Source of the DNA: Paracoccaceae bacterium
GTDB lineage: Bacteria > Pseudomonadota > Alphaproteobacteria > Rhodobacterales > Rhodobacteraceae
Length of the DNA: 23,728 bases
NCBI GenBank assembly: GCA_009920815.1
Contig: RFZH01000015.1
Coordinates: forward strand, 1 to 23,728
Reading direction: 5' to 3'
Shown: piece after piece, positions 7,030 through 15,392 of the stretch
Position numbering within the stretch: position 1 is the stretch's first letter
Layout: each line of letters begins with the position of its first letter
Notes under the pieces: generated by a model
What the model saw: only the letters and a program-made list of their open reading frames with translations
Told to the model about the DNA's origin: nothing
The model's database searches: none
Position numbers and translations under genes: made by a program

Positions 7030-7923
7030 TTAAACCCATTTGGCCAATGGTGGCAAACTCATGAGAACAGCGTTTGCATCGTGCCCAGTTGTCAGACCAA
7101 ATTTAGTCCCACGATCATAAACAAGATTATATTCAGCATACAGTCCACGATGGATAAGTTGCGCATCTTTGTCTGCTTCATCAAACTGCTGTACCCGTCG
7201 CTTTTCGACTAACGGCACATAGGCAGGCAAAAACGCACGCCCCAAATCTTGGGTTAGCGCAAAGTCGGCCGCCCAATCATCTGTGCAGCGATCGTCCATA
7301 AAGACACCACCAACGCCGCGCGCGCGATTACGATGTGGAATATAAAAATATTCATCTGCCCACTCTTTCAATTCTTGATAGAGGTTGGGTCCGTGTGGAT
7401 CTAAATGACGCTTTTGCGTATCATGGAAATGTTGCGTATCTTCAGCATATTCAATGCATGGGTTTAGATCTGAACCGCCACCAAACCACCATGCGTGGGA
7501 GGTCCAGAACATCCGCGTGTTCATGTGCACTGCGGGGCAATGTGGGTTTCGCATATGTGCAACTAATGAAATACCACTGGCCCAAAACCTTGGATCATCT
7601 TTCATTCCCGGAATGCCTTTTCGAGCAGCCATCGCGCCCTGTGCCTCTGGTCCAAGCTCCCCAAAAACAGTCGAAACGTTCACACCAACTTTTTCGAAAA
7701 CACGACCACCGCGCAAAACGCTCATCAATCCGCCACCTGCATCAGAGCCATTATCGCTAGATCGCTTTGTTTCGGTGACTTCAAACTTTCCAGGTGCCAT
7801 ATCCGAAAACGGGCCAACCGTATGATTTTCTTCTAACGCTTCAAACGCGGCAACGATGTCGTCACGCAAAGTTTTAAACCATGCGCTTGCAGTTTGCTTT
7901 TCATGGGTGAGCGTTTCGGTCAT
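7030..7923 (-). CDS. hemF: Coproporphyrinogen III oxidase, oxygen-dependent
   Basis: Aerobic oxidative decarboxylation of coproporphyrinogen III to protoporphyrinogen IX. With the start chosen here it is 297 aa, against 299 for E. coli HemF. Family motifs include GVNVSTVFGELGPEA, FWASGISLVAHMRNPHCPAVHMNTRM, the WWFGGGSDLNP signature, FYIPHRNRARGVGGVFMDD and YNLVYDRGTKFGL near the end. The ORF is open up to a TTG at 7983, but the ATG at 7921-7923 has a good AAAAGGAACG site 6-7 nt upstream and gives the family length, so I use it. It pairs functionally with the oxygen-independent HemN at the other end of the window. Confidence 0.96.
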   Translation of the reverse strand: MTETLTHEKQTASAWFKTLRDDIVAAFEALEENHTVGPFSDMAPGKFEVTETKRSSDNGSDAGGGLMSVLRGGRVFEKVGVNVSTVFGELGPEAQGAMAARKGIPGMKDDPRFWASGISLVAHMRNPHCPAVHMNTRMFWTSHAWWFGGGSDLNPCIEYAEDTQHFHDTQKRHLDPHGPNLYQELKEWADEYFYIPHRNRARGVGGVFMDDRCTDDWAADFALTQDLGRAFLPAYVPLVEKRRVQQFDEADKDAQLIHRGLYAEYNLVYDRGTKFGLTTGHDANAVLMSLPPLAKWV

Positions 7924-7987
7924 GGTCGTTCCTTTTCGTGTCTTGTCTCTATGCTTTGTGGCATCAAATTGGGCATTGGCCAAGCCT

Positions 7988-8791
7988 CTAATGTGCAGCC
8001 GCCTTCACCGCATCAACCAAAGTCCGCCCGCCATCCAAGACAAGGGTTTGGCCTGTCATGAACCGGGATGCGTCAGATGCGAGAAACTGCGCAGCTTCGA
8101 CCAATTCATTTGCTGATGCGATCCAACCTAGGGGCGTCCTCTTTTCAATTTCTGTCCGATACTCCGGATGATCTTTCAAAGTAGATTGCAAGCTGGCGGA
8201 CATTAGCGACCCAAATGCAACCGAGTTGACGCGAATATTTTTATCAGCCAGTTCGACCGCCAACGATCGGGTCAACTGATCAAGCGCCGCCGTCGAGACC
8301 GAATACCCTAGCAGACCAGGTTGTGCGCGCTGTGACGCAATAGACGATAGGTTAACAATAGAGCCATTGCATTGATCATGGCCGTCATCTTCGGCCTGTT
8401 TCAACATTCGCTTTGCAACGATTTGCGAAATCCTGAAACTTGTCAGTAAATTTTGTTCAAGCAAAGTCCATAGCGAATTATCATCAGCACTTAGAACATC
8501 TGTTGGCAAGATTTGGCGCGATGCGTTAACCAAAATATCCACACGATCAAAGGCGTCGATCGTGGCCGACAAAAGATTAGCGGCAGTCAACCGTTCGCGC
8601 AAATCTCCCGCAAAGAAATGAATATTTCCGTCCTCTTCGACTTCGCCAAGCTCTGTCTTTAGCCGCTTGTCATCCATATCTGCGAATACGACATTTGCGC
8701 CGTTTTCTGCAAAATGCCGCGCAATCGCTAGCCCGATACCATTCGCAGCGCCTGTGACAATCGCTGTCTTGCCTTCGATTGAAAAGCTCAT
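7988..8791 (-). CDS. SDR-family protein with Lys replaced in the active site
   Basis: Rossmann short-chain dehydrogenase of 267 aa with the glycine motif TGAANGIG (13-20), acidic Asp38 after beta-2 (NAD preference likely), LVNASRQ in place of NNAG, Ser150 in VNLSS, and C-terminal FMTGQTLVLDGGRTL. The YxxxK motif is instead Tyr163-S-V-S-Thr167 (GYSVSTAAL): codon ACG stands where AAG would give Lys. This Lys normally lowers the Tyr pKa and binds the nicotinamide ribose, so activity may be altered or lost. I recall similar YSVST proteins in other Rhodobacteraceae, which would make it a family trait. The ATG at 8789-8791 has AGAGGA about 8 nt upstream. Substrate unknown. It sits between hemF (64-bp gap) and the methyltransferase (21-bp gap). 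Confidence 0.85.
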   Translation of the reverse strand: MSFSIEGKTAIVTGAANGIGLAIARHFAENGANVVFADMDDKRLKTELGEVEEDGNIHFFAGDLRERLTAANLLSATIDAFDRVDILVNASRQILPTDVLSADDNSLWTLLEQNLLTSFRISQIVAKRMLKQAEDDGHDQCNGSIVNLSSIASQRAQPGLLGYSVSTAALDQLTRSLAVELADKNIRVNSVAFGSLMSASLQSTLKDHPEYRTEIEKRTPLGWIASANELVEAAQFLASDASRFMTGQTLVLDGGRTLVDAVKAAAH

Positions 8792-8812
8792 ATTTGCATC
8801 CTCTGCGCGAAA

Positions 8813-9802
8813 TTAACGTCTGATTTTGCGCGGTCGTGCCGCCATGAAAACCTTAAACTTATTGGTTCCATCCAATTCATTCACGGTCTGGAAAGTGTCT
8901 TGCAGCGTTGTTTCATAGGGCAAATGTCGATTTGCGACCATGATAAGCTGCCCGGATGGTGCAAGGTTACGCGCGGCAGCTTTAATAAATGCCACACCCA
9001 GCTTGGGATCTGCAGCACCAAGTGTGTGAAACGGTGGGTTCATTACCACAAAATCTAACAACTTGGGTGATTTCCACGTCGTTACATCATCCCAATAAAA
9101 TTTCAAACGGTCATCTACACAATTCATTTGGCAAGCTTGCACCGATGTGTAGTCCGCCTCGACAGCATATACGTCTGTAACATTTTCGTTTGCAAGGATT
9201 GCGCGGGTCAGATACCCCCAACCCGCGCCAAAATCTGCGACGCGTCCCTTGAGGTGACCTTTCACATGTTGTGCCAAAAGCACGGACGCAGGATCTGCTT
9301 CATCGGCGGAAAACACGCCAACATAGGTTTGGAAACCATCCGATAATTCGATAGGCTTTGCGCGCCAGTGCGCAAGATCGTGTGCAGACGAAAAAGAGGC
9401 ACATTTGCCATGCGCCTTGGAAATCACCACGCCTAAATCGACGTTTTTCTTTAGTTCTTTCAGAACACTGTCGATACCATCGTTTTTTTGTCCATCAACA
9501 ATGATCGCACCATTTTCAACACAGGCAACAGCTTGTGCAATTAAATCACGTGCCTGGGGCTTTGATTTTGGCAAAAGAACAATTGCGCAATCAAATTTGC
9601 CAGAGACGTCCTGAACGACATTAATCCCAGCTGCCTTTAGCATGTTAACGGATGGGGCAAATCCTTGGACGACGGTGATATCCATATCCAAGATCTCAGA
9701 AATCTGATCGACCGCCTGAGCGTTGAAAACAACAATTTTGTTGTTGGGGCCGGCAAATTGCGCAAGCTCAGCACGAGCATAATTAAATCTATCTGAAAAC
9801 AT
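8813..9802 (-). CDS. RsmC/RlmG-like class I SAM-dependent methyltransferase
   Basis: Protein of 329 aa with the two-part architecture of RsmC/RlmG rRNA guanine-N2 methyltransferases: a degenerate N-terminal domain (about 1-155) and a catalytic C-terminal domain. SAM motif I is VADFGAGWGYL (188-198), an acidic loop follows in AVEADY (213-218), and the N-methyltransferase motif IV is NPPF (255-258) followed by HTLGAADPKLG, the usual NPPFH form of this family. The likely product is m2G in small- or large-subunit rRNA; which position is not decidable here. The ATG at 9800-9802 has AAAGG 7-8 nt upstream. It is 36 bp from clpS and probably co-transcribed with it. Confidence 0.87.
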   Translation of the reverse strand: MFSDRFNYARAELAQFAGPNNKIVVFNAQAVDQISEILDMDITVVQGFAPSVNMLKAAGINVVQDVSGKFDCAIVLLPKSKPQARDLIAQAVACVENGAIIVDGQKNDGIDSVLKELKKNVDLGVVISKAHGKCASFSSAHDLAHWRAKPIELSDGFQTYVGVFSADEADPASVLLAQHVKGHLKGRVADFGAGWGYLTRAILANENVTDVYAVEADYTSVQACQMNCVDDRLKFYWDDVTTWKSPKLLDFVVMNPPFHTLGAADPKLGVAFIKAAARNLAPSGQLIMVANRHLPYETTLQDTFQTVNELDGTNKFKVFMAARPRKIRR

Positions 9803-9838
9803 TCACTGGCCTTTGAGCGCACCATTTAGGCCACGCGG

Positions 9839-10156
9839 TTATTCTTTTTCCATCGTACATTGCAATGGATGTTGGTGGCGGCGGGAAAAATCCATGACTT
9901 GCGCGACTTTGGTCTCGGCAATCTCATGGCTGAAAACACCCACAACTGCGACACCCTTTTTATGCACAGTTAACATGATATCAAATGCCTGTGCAGATGA
10001 CATCCCAAAAAACCGTTCAAGTATATGAACGACAAACTCCATCGGAGTATAGTCATCATTCAACAATAAGACCTTATACAGCGGAGGACGCTTGGTTTTG
10101 GGTTTGGATTTTACAACCGTCCCTGTGTCATTCTCGCCGTCTTCGTGTTCTGACAT
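9839..10156 (-). CDS. clpS: ATP-dependent Clp protease adaptor ClpS
   Basis: N-end-rule adaptor that delivers substrates with bulky hydrophobic N-termini to ClpAP. The protein is 105 aa, with a charged flexible N-terminus (about 1-25), then YKVLLLNDDYTPMEFVVHIL, the hallmark substrate-binding segment, and the MLTVHKKGVAVVGVF and EIAETKVAQV segments of the conserved core. The ATG at 10154-10156 is preceded by GGGAAGAG. clpA is not in the window, whereas clpS precedes it in many bacteria. It heads the minus-strand run and diverges from the HAD hydrolase. Confidence 0.96.
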   Translation of the reverse strand: MSEHEDGENDTGTVVKSKPKTKRPPLYKVLLLNDDYTPMEFVVHILERFFGMSSAQAFDIMLTVHKKGVAVVGVFSHEIAETKVAQVMDFSRRHQHPLQCTMEKE

Positions 10157-10248
10157 AAACTCTTCCCAGACCTTTCAAAGTGCTGTGTGCTATGTTTACA
10201 AGATAAGTATAGTTAAAGCAAAGTCCAAGAGAAGGCCAATTTAAGAAA
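10157..10248. promoter_or_regulatory. clpS / HAD divergent promoter region
   Basis: A 92-bp AT-rich gap that should hold both promoters. On the plus strand TATAGT (10208-10213, 4/6) is the best -10, about 40 nt before the HAD ATG, but has no convincing -35. On the minus strand TTGGAC, 17 bp, TATCTT is a weak pair for clpS. No clear operator seen. Confidence 0.3.
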
Positions 10249-10941
10249 ATGTTAGATGATTTGTCAAAATTTGATGTGATCGCCTTTGATGCTGACGATA
10301 CTCTTTGGCACAACGAGCGTTTTTTCAAATTGAGCCAAAACCGCTTTTGCGAAATGTTGTCTGATTACGTCGACATTAAAACCCTAGAAAACACACTTTT
10401 GGCTGCGGAAATTAGAAATCTTGGGCATTATGGGTTCGGCGTAAAAGGTTTCACCTTATCAATGATTGAAACCGCAATTGAGGTAACCGAGGGACGTGTA
10501 GAAGCGTCGGTTATAAAACAATTGCTCGATATTGGGCAAGAAATGCTACAACATCCATTGGAACTGTTGGACGGCGCGCACATTGCTATATCGCACCTTG
10601 CGCAAACACATCCACTTTATCTGATCACCAAAGGCGACCTTTTGCACCAAGAGCGAAAATTAGCACAGTCCCAGCTGGGTGAATATTTCACGGGGGTCGA
10701 AATTGTTTCGGATAAAACGCCCACAGTTTACCAACATATCTTGTCTAAAATTGGCTGTGCCCCCAAAAACTTCTTGATGATAGGGAATTCAGTTAAATCT
10801 GATACTCAACCTGTTTTGGAGATTGGCGGATGGGCGTGTTATGTGCCGTTTGAATCAAGGTGGGAATATGAACACGGGACAATTCCGTTAGCAAACCCAA
10901 GATTTATGCAAATCACTTCACTTACTGAAATTGTGAACTAG
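10249..10941 (+). CDS. HAD-superfamily hydrolase
   Basis: Haloacid-dehalogenase-type phosphatase of 230 aa. Motif I is FDADDTLW with nucleophile Asp14 and acid/base Asp16; motif II is YLITKG; motif III Lys is in SDKTPTVY; motif IV is MIGNSVKSD, where Asn replaces the usual first acidic residue but the second Asp is present, a form I recall in YjjG-like and related phosphatases. The helical insert after motif I (about 20-100) suggests a C1 cap. The substrate is unknown; a nucleotide or small phosphometabolite is the default guess. The ATG at 10249 has only a distant GAAGG. Codons look AT-richer than in the neighbours. Confidence 0.85.
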   Translation: MLDDLSKFDVIAFDADDTLWHNERFFKLSQNRFCEMLSDYVDIKTLENTLLAAEIRNLGHYGFGVKGFTLSMIETAIEVTEGRVEASVIKQLLDIGQEMLQHPLELLDGAHIAISHLAQTHPLYLITKGDLLHQERKLAQSQLGEYFTGVEIVSDKTPTVYQHILSKIGCAPKNFLMIGNSVKSDTQPVLEIGGWACYVPFESRWEYEHGTIPLANPRFMQITSLTEIVN

Positions 10942-10945
10942 TTCC

Positions 10946-10963
10946 AAAATAATCCATTATTTT
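10946..10963. repeat. 18-bp palindrome AAAATAATCCATTATTTT
   Basis: Perfect 8-bp arms with a CC spacer, four bases after the HAD stop codon. The all-AT stem ending in TTTT could act as a very weak terminator, but an operator or chance in AT-rich DNA is possible. Confidence 0.4.
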
Positions 10964-11079
10964 GCCACCGAAACAGGAATTAGTAGATGCACATCAAACG
11001 ACCCCAATATGTATGTCTAACCTATACCAATTTTCCAAAAAATCCATGTAACTGAACACTTTATTAAACAAAGCTTTTG

Positions 11080-11093
11080 TGATATCAATATCA
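11080..11093. promoter_or_regulatory. Palindrome TGATATCAATATCA upstream of carboxypeptidase gene
   Basis: Perfect 6-bp arms TGATAT/ATATCA, about 57 bp before the start codon. The half-sites resemble Crp/Fnr-type TGAT/ATCA, but the spacing is not that of an FNR box (TTGAT-N4-ATCAA). A regulator cannot be named. Confidence 0.3.
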
Positions 11094-11107
11094 AAATAAA
11101 CAAAAAC

Positions 11108-11125
11108 TCGTCACAAAGATGACGA
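11108..11125 (+). repeat. Leader hairpin TCGTCA-N6-TGACGA
   Basis: Perfect 6-bp arms around CAAAGA, ending 24 nt before the GTG of the carboxypeptidase. It would form a small stem upstream of the ribosome binding site if transcription starts before it. Confidence 0.35.
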
Positions 11126-11149
11126 ATTGAGGCAGATAAGGAAAGAACC

Positions 11150-12583
11150 GTGGGTAGACGGCACAGTGCGTCAGCTCTGATTGGGCGCGTTATTATTTCA
11201 ATGTACGTTCTATTTTTTTGGTGCGGGGCTATTGCAACCGCTGCCCCCTATGCTGCGTTGGTAATGGATGCGCGCAATGGACAGGTCCTACATTCAGAAA
11301 ATGCGGATACGCGACTGCATCCTGCGTCTTTAACTAAAATGATGACCCTCTACATTGCCTTTCAGGCTGTCGAAAATGGCGAAATCAGCCTAGACACGCT
11401 TGTGCGCATTTCTAAAAACGCTGCGGCAGAGCCGCCTTCCAAATTGGGCCTTCGTGCTGGGCAAAAAATCAAACTGCGATATCTCATTCGTGCGGCTGCG
11501 ATCAAATCTGCAAATGATGCCGCCACAGCACTTGGTGAAGCGATCGAAGGATCCGAAGCCGCATTTGCACGCCGCATGAACCGAACGGCCAAAGAATTGG
11601 GCATGACGCGCACAACATTCAAAAATGCGCATGGTTTAACTGCATCGGGACACCTATCGACCGCGCGCGATATGACCATTCTTGGACGGCATTTGTTCTA
11701 TGACTTTCCCGATTACTATAATCTGTTTTCGCGAAAGTCCGAAGATGCAGGCATGCGCCAAGTGGCAAACACAAACCGGCGCTTCCTTAATGGTTATCGC
11801 GGCGCTGACGGTATAAAAACCGGCTACACGCGCGCGGCTGGTTTTAACCTTGTCGCGTCGGCTGAGCGTGGCGGTGAACGGATCATCACCACTGTGTTTG
11901 GCGGACGTTCTACCGCGTCGCGTAACGCACAGGTGGCAAAGCTTATGGACTTGGGCTTTAAAAAGGCGCCAAACCGCGTCGCAGTTCAAAAACCGACGAA
12001 ACCGTCCTATGCGCGCACCCGCGTGGCAAGTGAACCGTCAAATGAAAAAGCAAACGAATTTTCGGGGAAAACAGTCCGCTTGAAGACAACGCTTGCAAAA
12101 AGCTTACGCCCCAAAATGCGCCCCGGGACACCACAAGGTGCACCTGTGACGATCGCGCAAACGCCAGACATACGTGACGACATCCAAGCGGCGTTAGAAC
12201 AGGCACAATCCGTGAGTTATTCAACCGCTGATGACACACAAGAAATTGTGGCGCCCAAACCACGTCCAGTTTCATTTAATGTTCCAGAAAATAAATCAGA
12301 CCAAACAAAGGTTACCGAAACATCGGTGCGCATGTCATCCTCAGATGCCAAAAATTGGGGTATCAACGTCGGTCGTTTTCCCAGTCGCTATGCGGCGGAA
12401 AAGATGCTCCTAAAAACAGCGCTGGCTGAAATCGATACATTGGATGGATCTCTGCGCAAAGTTCAGCATAGTAATAAAGGCTATGAAGCGACATTTGTGG
12501 GGCTGAGCAAAGACCGCGCAGATCAAGCTTGTAGACGCCTGCAGGCACGCGACGTCTCCTGCACACCGATCAACCCAAGCTAA
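11150..12583 (+). CDS. D-alanyl-D-alanine carboxypeptidase (PBP5/6 type) with C-terminal SPOR domain
   Basis: Periplasmic S11 peptidase of 477 aa that trims the terminal D-Ala from peptidoglycan pentapeptides. A signal peptide covers about residues 1-31 (hydrophobic IISMYVLFFWCGAIATAA). The penicillin-binding motifs are Ser60-L-T-Lys63 (catalytic Ser), Ser120-A-Asn122 and Lys223-T-G. A low-complexity, Lys/Pro-rich linker runs about 265-400. Residues 402-475 (NWGINVGRFPSRYAAEKML...) form a SPOR domain, which binds denuded septal glycan and would target the enzyme to the division site. The start is GTG at 11150, backed by AAGGAAAG 6 nt upstream and by the position of the signal peptide. The TAA overlaps the ccoS TAG in a shared CTAA. 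dacA/dacC-type naming is not decidable. Confidence 0.94.
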   Translation: MGRRHSASALIGRVIISMYVLFFWCGAIATAAPYAALVMDARNGQVLHSENADTRLHPASLTKMMTLYIAFQAVENGEISLDTLVRISKNAAAEPPSKLGLRAGQKIKLRYLIRAAAIKSANDAATALGEAIEGSEAAFARRMNRTAKELGMTRTTFKNAHGLTASGHLSTARDMTILGRHLFYDFPDYYNLFSRKSEDAGMRQVANTNRRFLNGYRGADGIKTGYTRAAGFNLVASAERGGERIITTVFGGRSTASRNAQVAKLMDLGFKKAPNRVAVQKPTKPSYARTRVASEPSNEKANEFSGKTVRLKTTLAKSLRPKMRPGTPQGAPVTIAQTPDIRDDIQAALEQAQSVSYSTADDTQEIVAPKPRPVSFNVPENKSDQTKVTETSVRMSSSDAKNWGINVGRFPSRYAAEKMLLKTALAEIDTLDGSLRKVQHSNKGYEATFVGLSKDRADQACRRLQARDVSCTPINPS

Positions 12584-12741
12584 TCTGGCTTGGGATGATC
12601 ATCCCATTCATCACTTAAAATGCGACGTGCGTCCCCCTCTGGGTCATCATATTGCTTAGTGCGCAATGTGTACAAAAAACCAAACAAACCCACCCCACCC
12701 AAGAAAATTGAGATAGGGATTAAATAAACCAAAACGTCCAT
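12580..12741 (-). CDS. ccoS: cbb3-type cytochrome oxidase assembly protein CcoS
   Basis: Small 53-aa single-span membrane protein needed to deliver copper and heme to the CcoN active site. The translation begins MDVLVYLIPISIFLGGVGLFG (transmembrane helix), continues with LYTLRTKQYDDPEGDARRIL, the conserved CcoS motif, and ends in an acidic DEWDDHPKPD tail. Its ATG shares one base with the ccoI stop (TAATG), so the two are translationally coupled. It is the last gene of ccoNOQP-GHIS, and its TAG overlaps the TAA of the convergent carboxypeptidase. Confidence 0.95.
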   Translation of the reverse strand: MDVLVYLIPISIFLGGVGLFGFLYTLRTKQYDDPEGDARRILSDEWDDHPKPD

Positions 12742-14915
12742 TACCTCACCCTTAGCGCATTCAAGGTAACGGTAATCGAAGACAGAGACATTGCCAAGGC
12801 TGCAATAAAGGGCGTTGCCAACCCCAGCATGGCAATAGGCACAGCGATTACATTATAAAAGCTCGCGATACGGAAATTTTCTTTGATACGGCGCTGTGAT
12901 TGTCGCGCCAAACCGACGACACCGATCAAATTATCCAAGCGACCACCAAGAAATACAACGTCCGACGCAACCCGCGCCGCATCCAAAGCCGAAGCGGGAG
13001 AAATCGATACATTTGCTGCTGTCAGGGCCGCCGTGTCATTCAAGCCATCCCCGATCATAAGCACATTTTTTCCCTGTGCTTGCAAAGCTGCAATGTAGGC
13101 AGCCTTGCCTTGTGGCGTTTCGTTTGCAGCATAGTTTATCACTTGCAAACGAGCGGCGATTGCAGCGACAGCATGCTCTGAATCCCCTGAAAGGATATGA
13201 ACGTCTCCGACTTGGTGTTGAATGTCTTTTAACAATTCAAATGCGCCGTCCCGCAATGCATCTTGGAACGCGAAGGTGATCGGCTCCATTTCCCACAACC
13301 TTAGATAAGTTGCCGTTTCATCAATGGCGTCTGCTCCGACCCACTCTGCGCGTCCAAGCTTGACCAGACGACCCCCAAAATATCCTTGAACACCATAACC
13401 AGGAATTTCCTCAACCCCTGTAAGGTTTGCCATATTTGTTCCACTTTCTGTCAACGCTTTAGAAAGGGCGACAGACAAAGGATGCATAGATGCAGATGCC
13501 AAACTTGCAGCGATTTGCAAGCTAAGCGCATCTGTTTTTGGCAATTCAACCAGCTGTGGCAGTCCGTTGGTAAGCGTGCCTGTTTTGTCAAAGACAACCG
13601 TATCAATCTGCGCCAGCCGCTCAAGCGCCGTCGCACTTTTGATCAACAGGCCCTTTTTGTATAAGCGCCCAGATGCGGCAGTTGTCACAGCAGGCACAGC
13701 AAGGCCAAGCGCGCATGGGCAAGTGATAATCAACACTGCAGACGCAATATTTAGGGACACACGCAAATCAGCCGAATATACGTACCAAAACACAAAACTC
13801 AGTGCAGATAATATATGCACGCCGGGCGCATACAAGCGCGCAGCCTTATCCGCAATTGATGTGTACTTTGAACGACCACTTTCTGCGATAGCAACCAATT
13901 CAGCAATTTGATGCAACGAGGTATCTCGGCCGACCGCCGTCACGCGCACCAACAAAGGGCCGGTCAAATTCAATTCCCCGGCATGTAGATTAACCCCGAC
14001 GTCAACAAACTCTGGGCGTGTTTCACCTGTCAAAATGGATCGATCTACTTCGGACGATCCGTCAATGATGTCACCGTCCACTGGCACGCGTGCCCCAGGA
14101 CGAACAACAACTATATCACCAACTACAAGTGATTTTACATTCACCGTTACATCCGCATCATCGCGCCGGACAATGGCGCGGCTGACCTCCATCGCTGAAA
14201 GCTCTTGCGCGGCAGAACGCGCGACAGATCGCGTTTTGTGATCCAAATAACGCCCTGCCAACAGGAAAAAAGTTAGCGAAATCGCGGCATCAAAATAGGC
14301 GTGTTCCCCCGATAAATTGGTCTCATACAATGATGTTCCTAAAGCCAAAAAAATAGCCAAGGAAATTGGAACATCCATATTTAGATGCCGCGCGCGCAAT
14401 GCGGTCCATGCACTGGTAAAAAACGGCTGACCCGCATAAATTGTTGCAGGAACTGCTATCATGGCTGAAATCCAATGAAACATATCGCGCGTGACGCCAT
14501 CTGCACCGGACCAGACAGCAGCAGATAAAAGCATAACATTCATCATTGCAAATCCCGAAACCGCCAAGCGGGTAAGCAAATGACGCGACGCCTTTTCCAT
14601 TTCGGATTGCGCCAATAAAGATGGATCCAATTCATGCGCCGCGTATCCAATTTCGGCCAGCGCAGCCACAAACCTTTCAATTGGCACGGAACAATTTGTG
14701 GTGATCGTCACGCGCTTTAAAGTAAGGTTCACACGCGCATCTTTGACTTCAGTCATCGCATTTAGTTTTCGCTCAACATTTACGATACAGGCGGAACAGT
14801 GGATTGTCGGGAGCATGAGCACCACACTATCGCCGACCAACGCATCGCTTGCGATCCGCTCTGCCAGCGGAGATGCATTACAGGCAGGACATGCTGAAAT
14901 TGACACGTGTGCCAT
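12741..14915 (-). CDS. ccoI: Copper-translocating P1B-type ATPase CcoI
   Basis: Copper exporter of 724 aa that supplies copper for cbb3 oxidase assembly. It has an N-terminal CPAC (Cys9, Cys12), an HMA domain with Cys40-S-A-Cys43, paired membrane helices about 115-220, the transmembrane metal-binding CPC at 399-401, phosphorylation site DKTGT with Asp443, the HPL motif at 478-480, and the hinge MIGDGLNDTAAL. The actuator loop TGET is at 296-299. The ATG at 14913-14915 has AAAGGA about 8 nt upstream and lies 3 nt after the ccoH stop. Position in the cco operon separates it from detoxification CopA-type ATPases. Confidence 0.96.
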   Translation of the reverse strand: MAHVSISACPACNASPLAERIASDALVGDSVVLMLPTIHCSACIVNVERKLNAMTEVKDARVNLTLKRVTITTNCSVPIERFVAALAEIGYAAHELDPSLLAQSEMEKASRHLLTRLAVSGFAMMNVMLLSAAVWSGADGVTRDMFHWISAMIAVPATIYAGQPFFTSAWTALRARHLNMDVPISLAIFLALGTSLYETNLSGEHAYFDAAISLTFFLLAGRYLDHKTRSVARSAAQELSAMEVSRAIVRRDDADVTVNVKSLVVGDIVVVRPGARVPVDGDIIDGSSEVDRSILTGETRPEFVDVGVNLHAGELNLTGPLLVRVTAVGRDTSLHQIAELVAIAESGRSKYTSIADKAARLYAPGVHILSALSFVFWYVYSADLRVSLNIASAVLIITCPCALGLAVPAVTTAASGRLYKKGLLIKSATALERLAQIDTVVFDKTGTLTNGLPQLVELPKTDALSLQIAASLASASMHPLSVALSKALTESGTNMANLTGVEEIPGYGVQGYFGGRLVKLGRAEWVGADAIDETATYLRLWEMEPITFAFQDALRDGAFELLKDIQHQVGDVHILSGDSEHAVAAIAARLQVINYAANETPQGKAAYIAALQAQGKNVLMIGDGLNDTAALTAANVSISPASALDAARVASDVVFLGGRLDNLIGVVGLARQSQRRIKENFRIASFYNVIAVPIAMLGLATPFIAALAMSLSSITVTLNALRVR

Positions 14916-14918
14916 GGT

Positions 14919-15392
14919 TTAATCCTTTATATAAAGATCTAAACGCTGTTCAAATGTCACGCCATCGACGGAAACCGCATCCAATTTCACCAACCACGCA
15001 CCGGCCGCTAGCCGCAAATTTGTTCGGTACCTTTCCCCATCGAAAATAAAATCGGGAAAAATATCGTTCTGAACCGTCGTTGTCCGCCCGACCAAAACAG
15101 ACAAGTTATCTGCTTGGACCAACGCCCCTGATTGATCTTTTATCGACAAGATCATTTGACCATCTGCATAATGAACATCCGCAGTCCAGCGCAATGCTTG
15201 TTGAGCAGCCCGTTTTTTATCGAACTGCTGACTGGCGACATATGAATTTTTGACCTCAAGGCCAGGAAAGGTTGAAATCGCTTTATAGGCCATCAGAAAA
15301 TTGACTGCGATAATCAAACCGAAAGAAGCAACAAAGACGGCAACAACATGCCAACCAGTGATTTTGCGGGGTTCTGGGTGGGCTTGGATCAT
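14919..15392 (-). CDS. ccoH: cbb3 oxidase assembly protein CcoH (FixH family)
   Basis: Membrane-anchored assembly factor of 157 aa. It has a short cytoplasmic N-terminus with RKITGWHV, one transmembrane helix (about 14-34), the FixH motif AYKAISTFPGLEVKNSYVASQ, and a periplasmic domain rich in beta-strand character. The ATG overlaps the ccoG stop (ATGA), a translational coupling junction. CcoH is reported to contact CcoN/CcoP during assembly. Confidence 0.93.
   Translation of the reverse strand: MIQAHPEPRKITGWHVVAVFVASFGLIIAVNFLMAYKAISTFPGLEVKNSYVASQQFDKKRAAQQALRWTADVHYADGQMILSIKDQSGALVQADNLSVLVGRTTTVQNDIFPDFIFDGERYRTNLRLAAGAWLVKLDAVSVDGVTFEQRLDLYIKD

Larger units (their letters stand above)
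10942..11149. promoter_or_regulatory. AT-rich region upstream of the D-Ala-D-Ala carboxypeptidase
   Basis: A 208-bp gap with no credible ORF. It contains three perfect short inverted repeats (10946-10963, 11080-11093, 11108-11125), listed separately. I could not settle on a -35/-10 pair. The last 10 bases before the GTG hold the ribosome binding site AAGGAAAG. Confidence 0.5.

Noticed and set aside
7335..7760. 141-aa plus-strand ORF antisense to hemF
   Set aside because: It lies wholly inside the hemF coding region in antisense and shows no recognisable domain; a shadow of the real gene.
7924..7983. Longer hemF from a TTG start at 7983
   Set aside because: The ATG at 7921-7923 has a good Shine-Dalgarno and gives the family length of 297 aa; the extra 20 residues look untypical.
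10128..10328. 66-aa minus-strand ORF across the clpS-HAD gap
   Set aside because: It overlaps both clpS and HAD coding sequence, covers the expected promoters, and has no family character.
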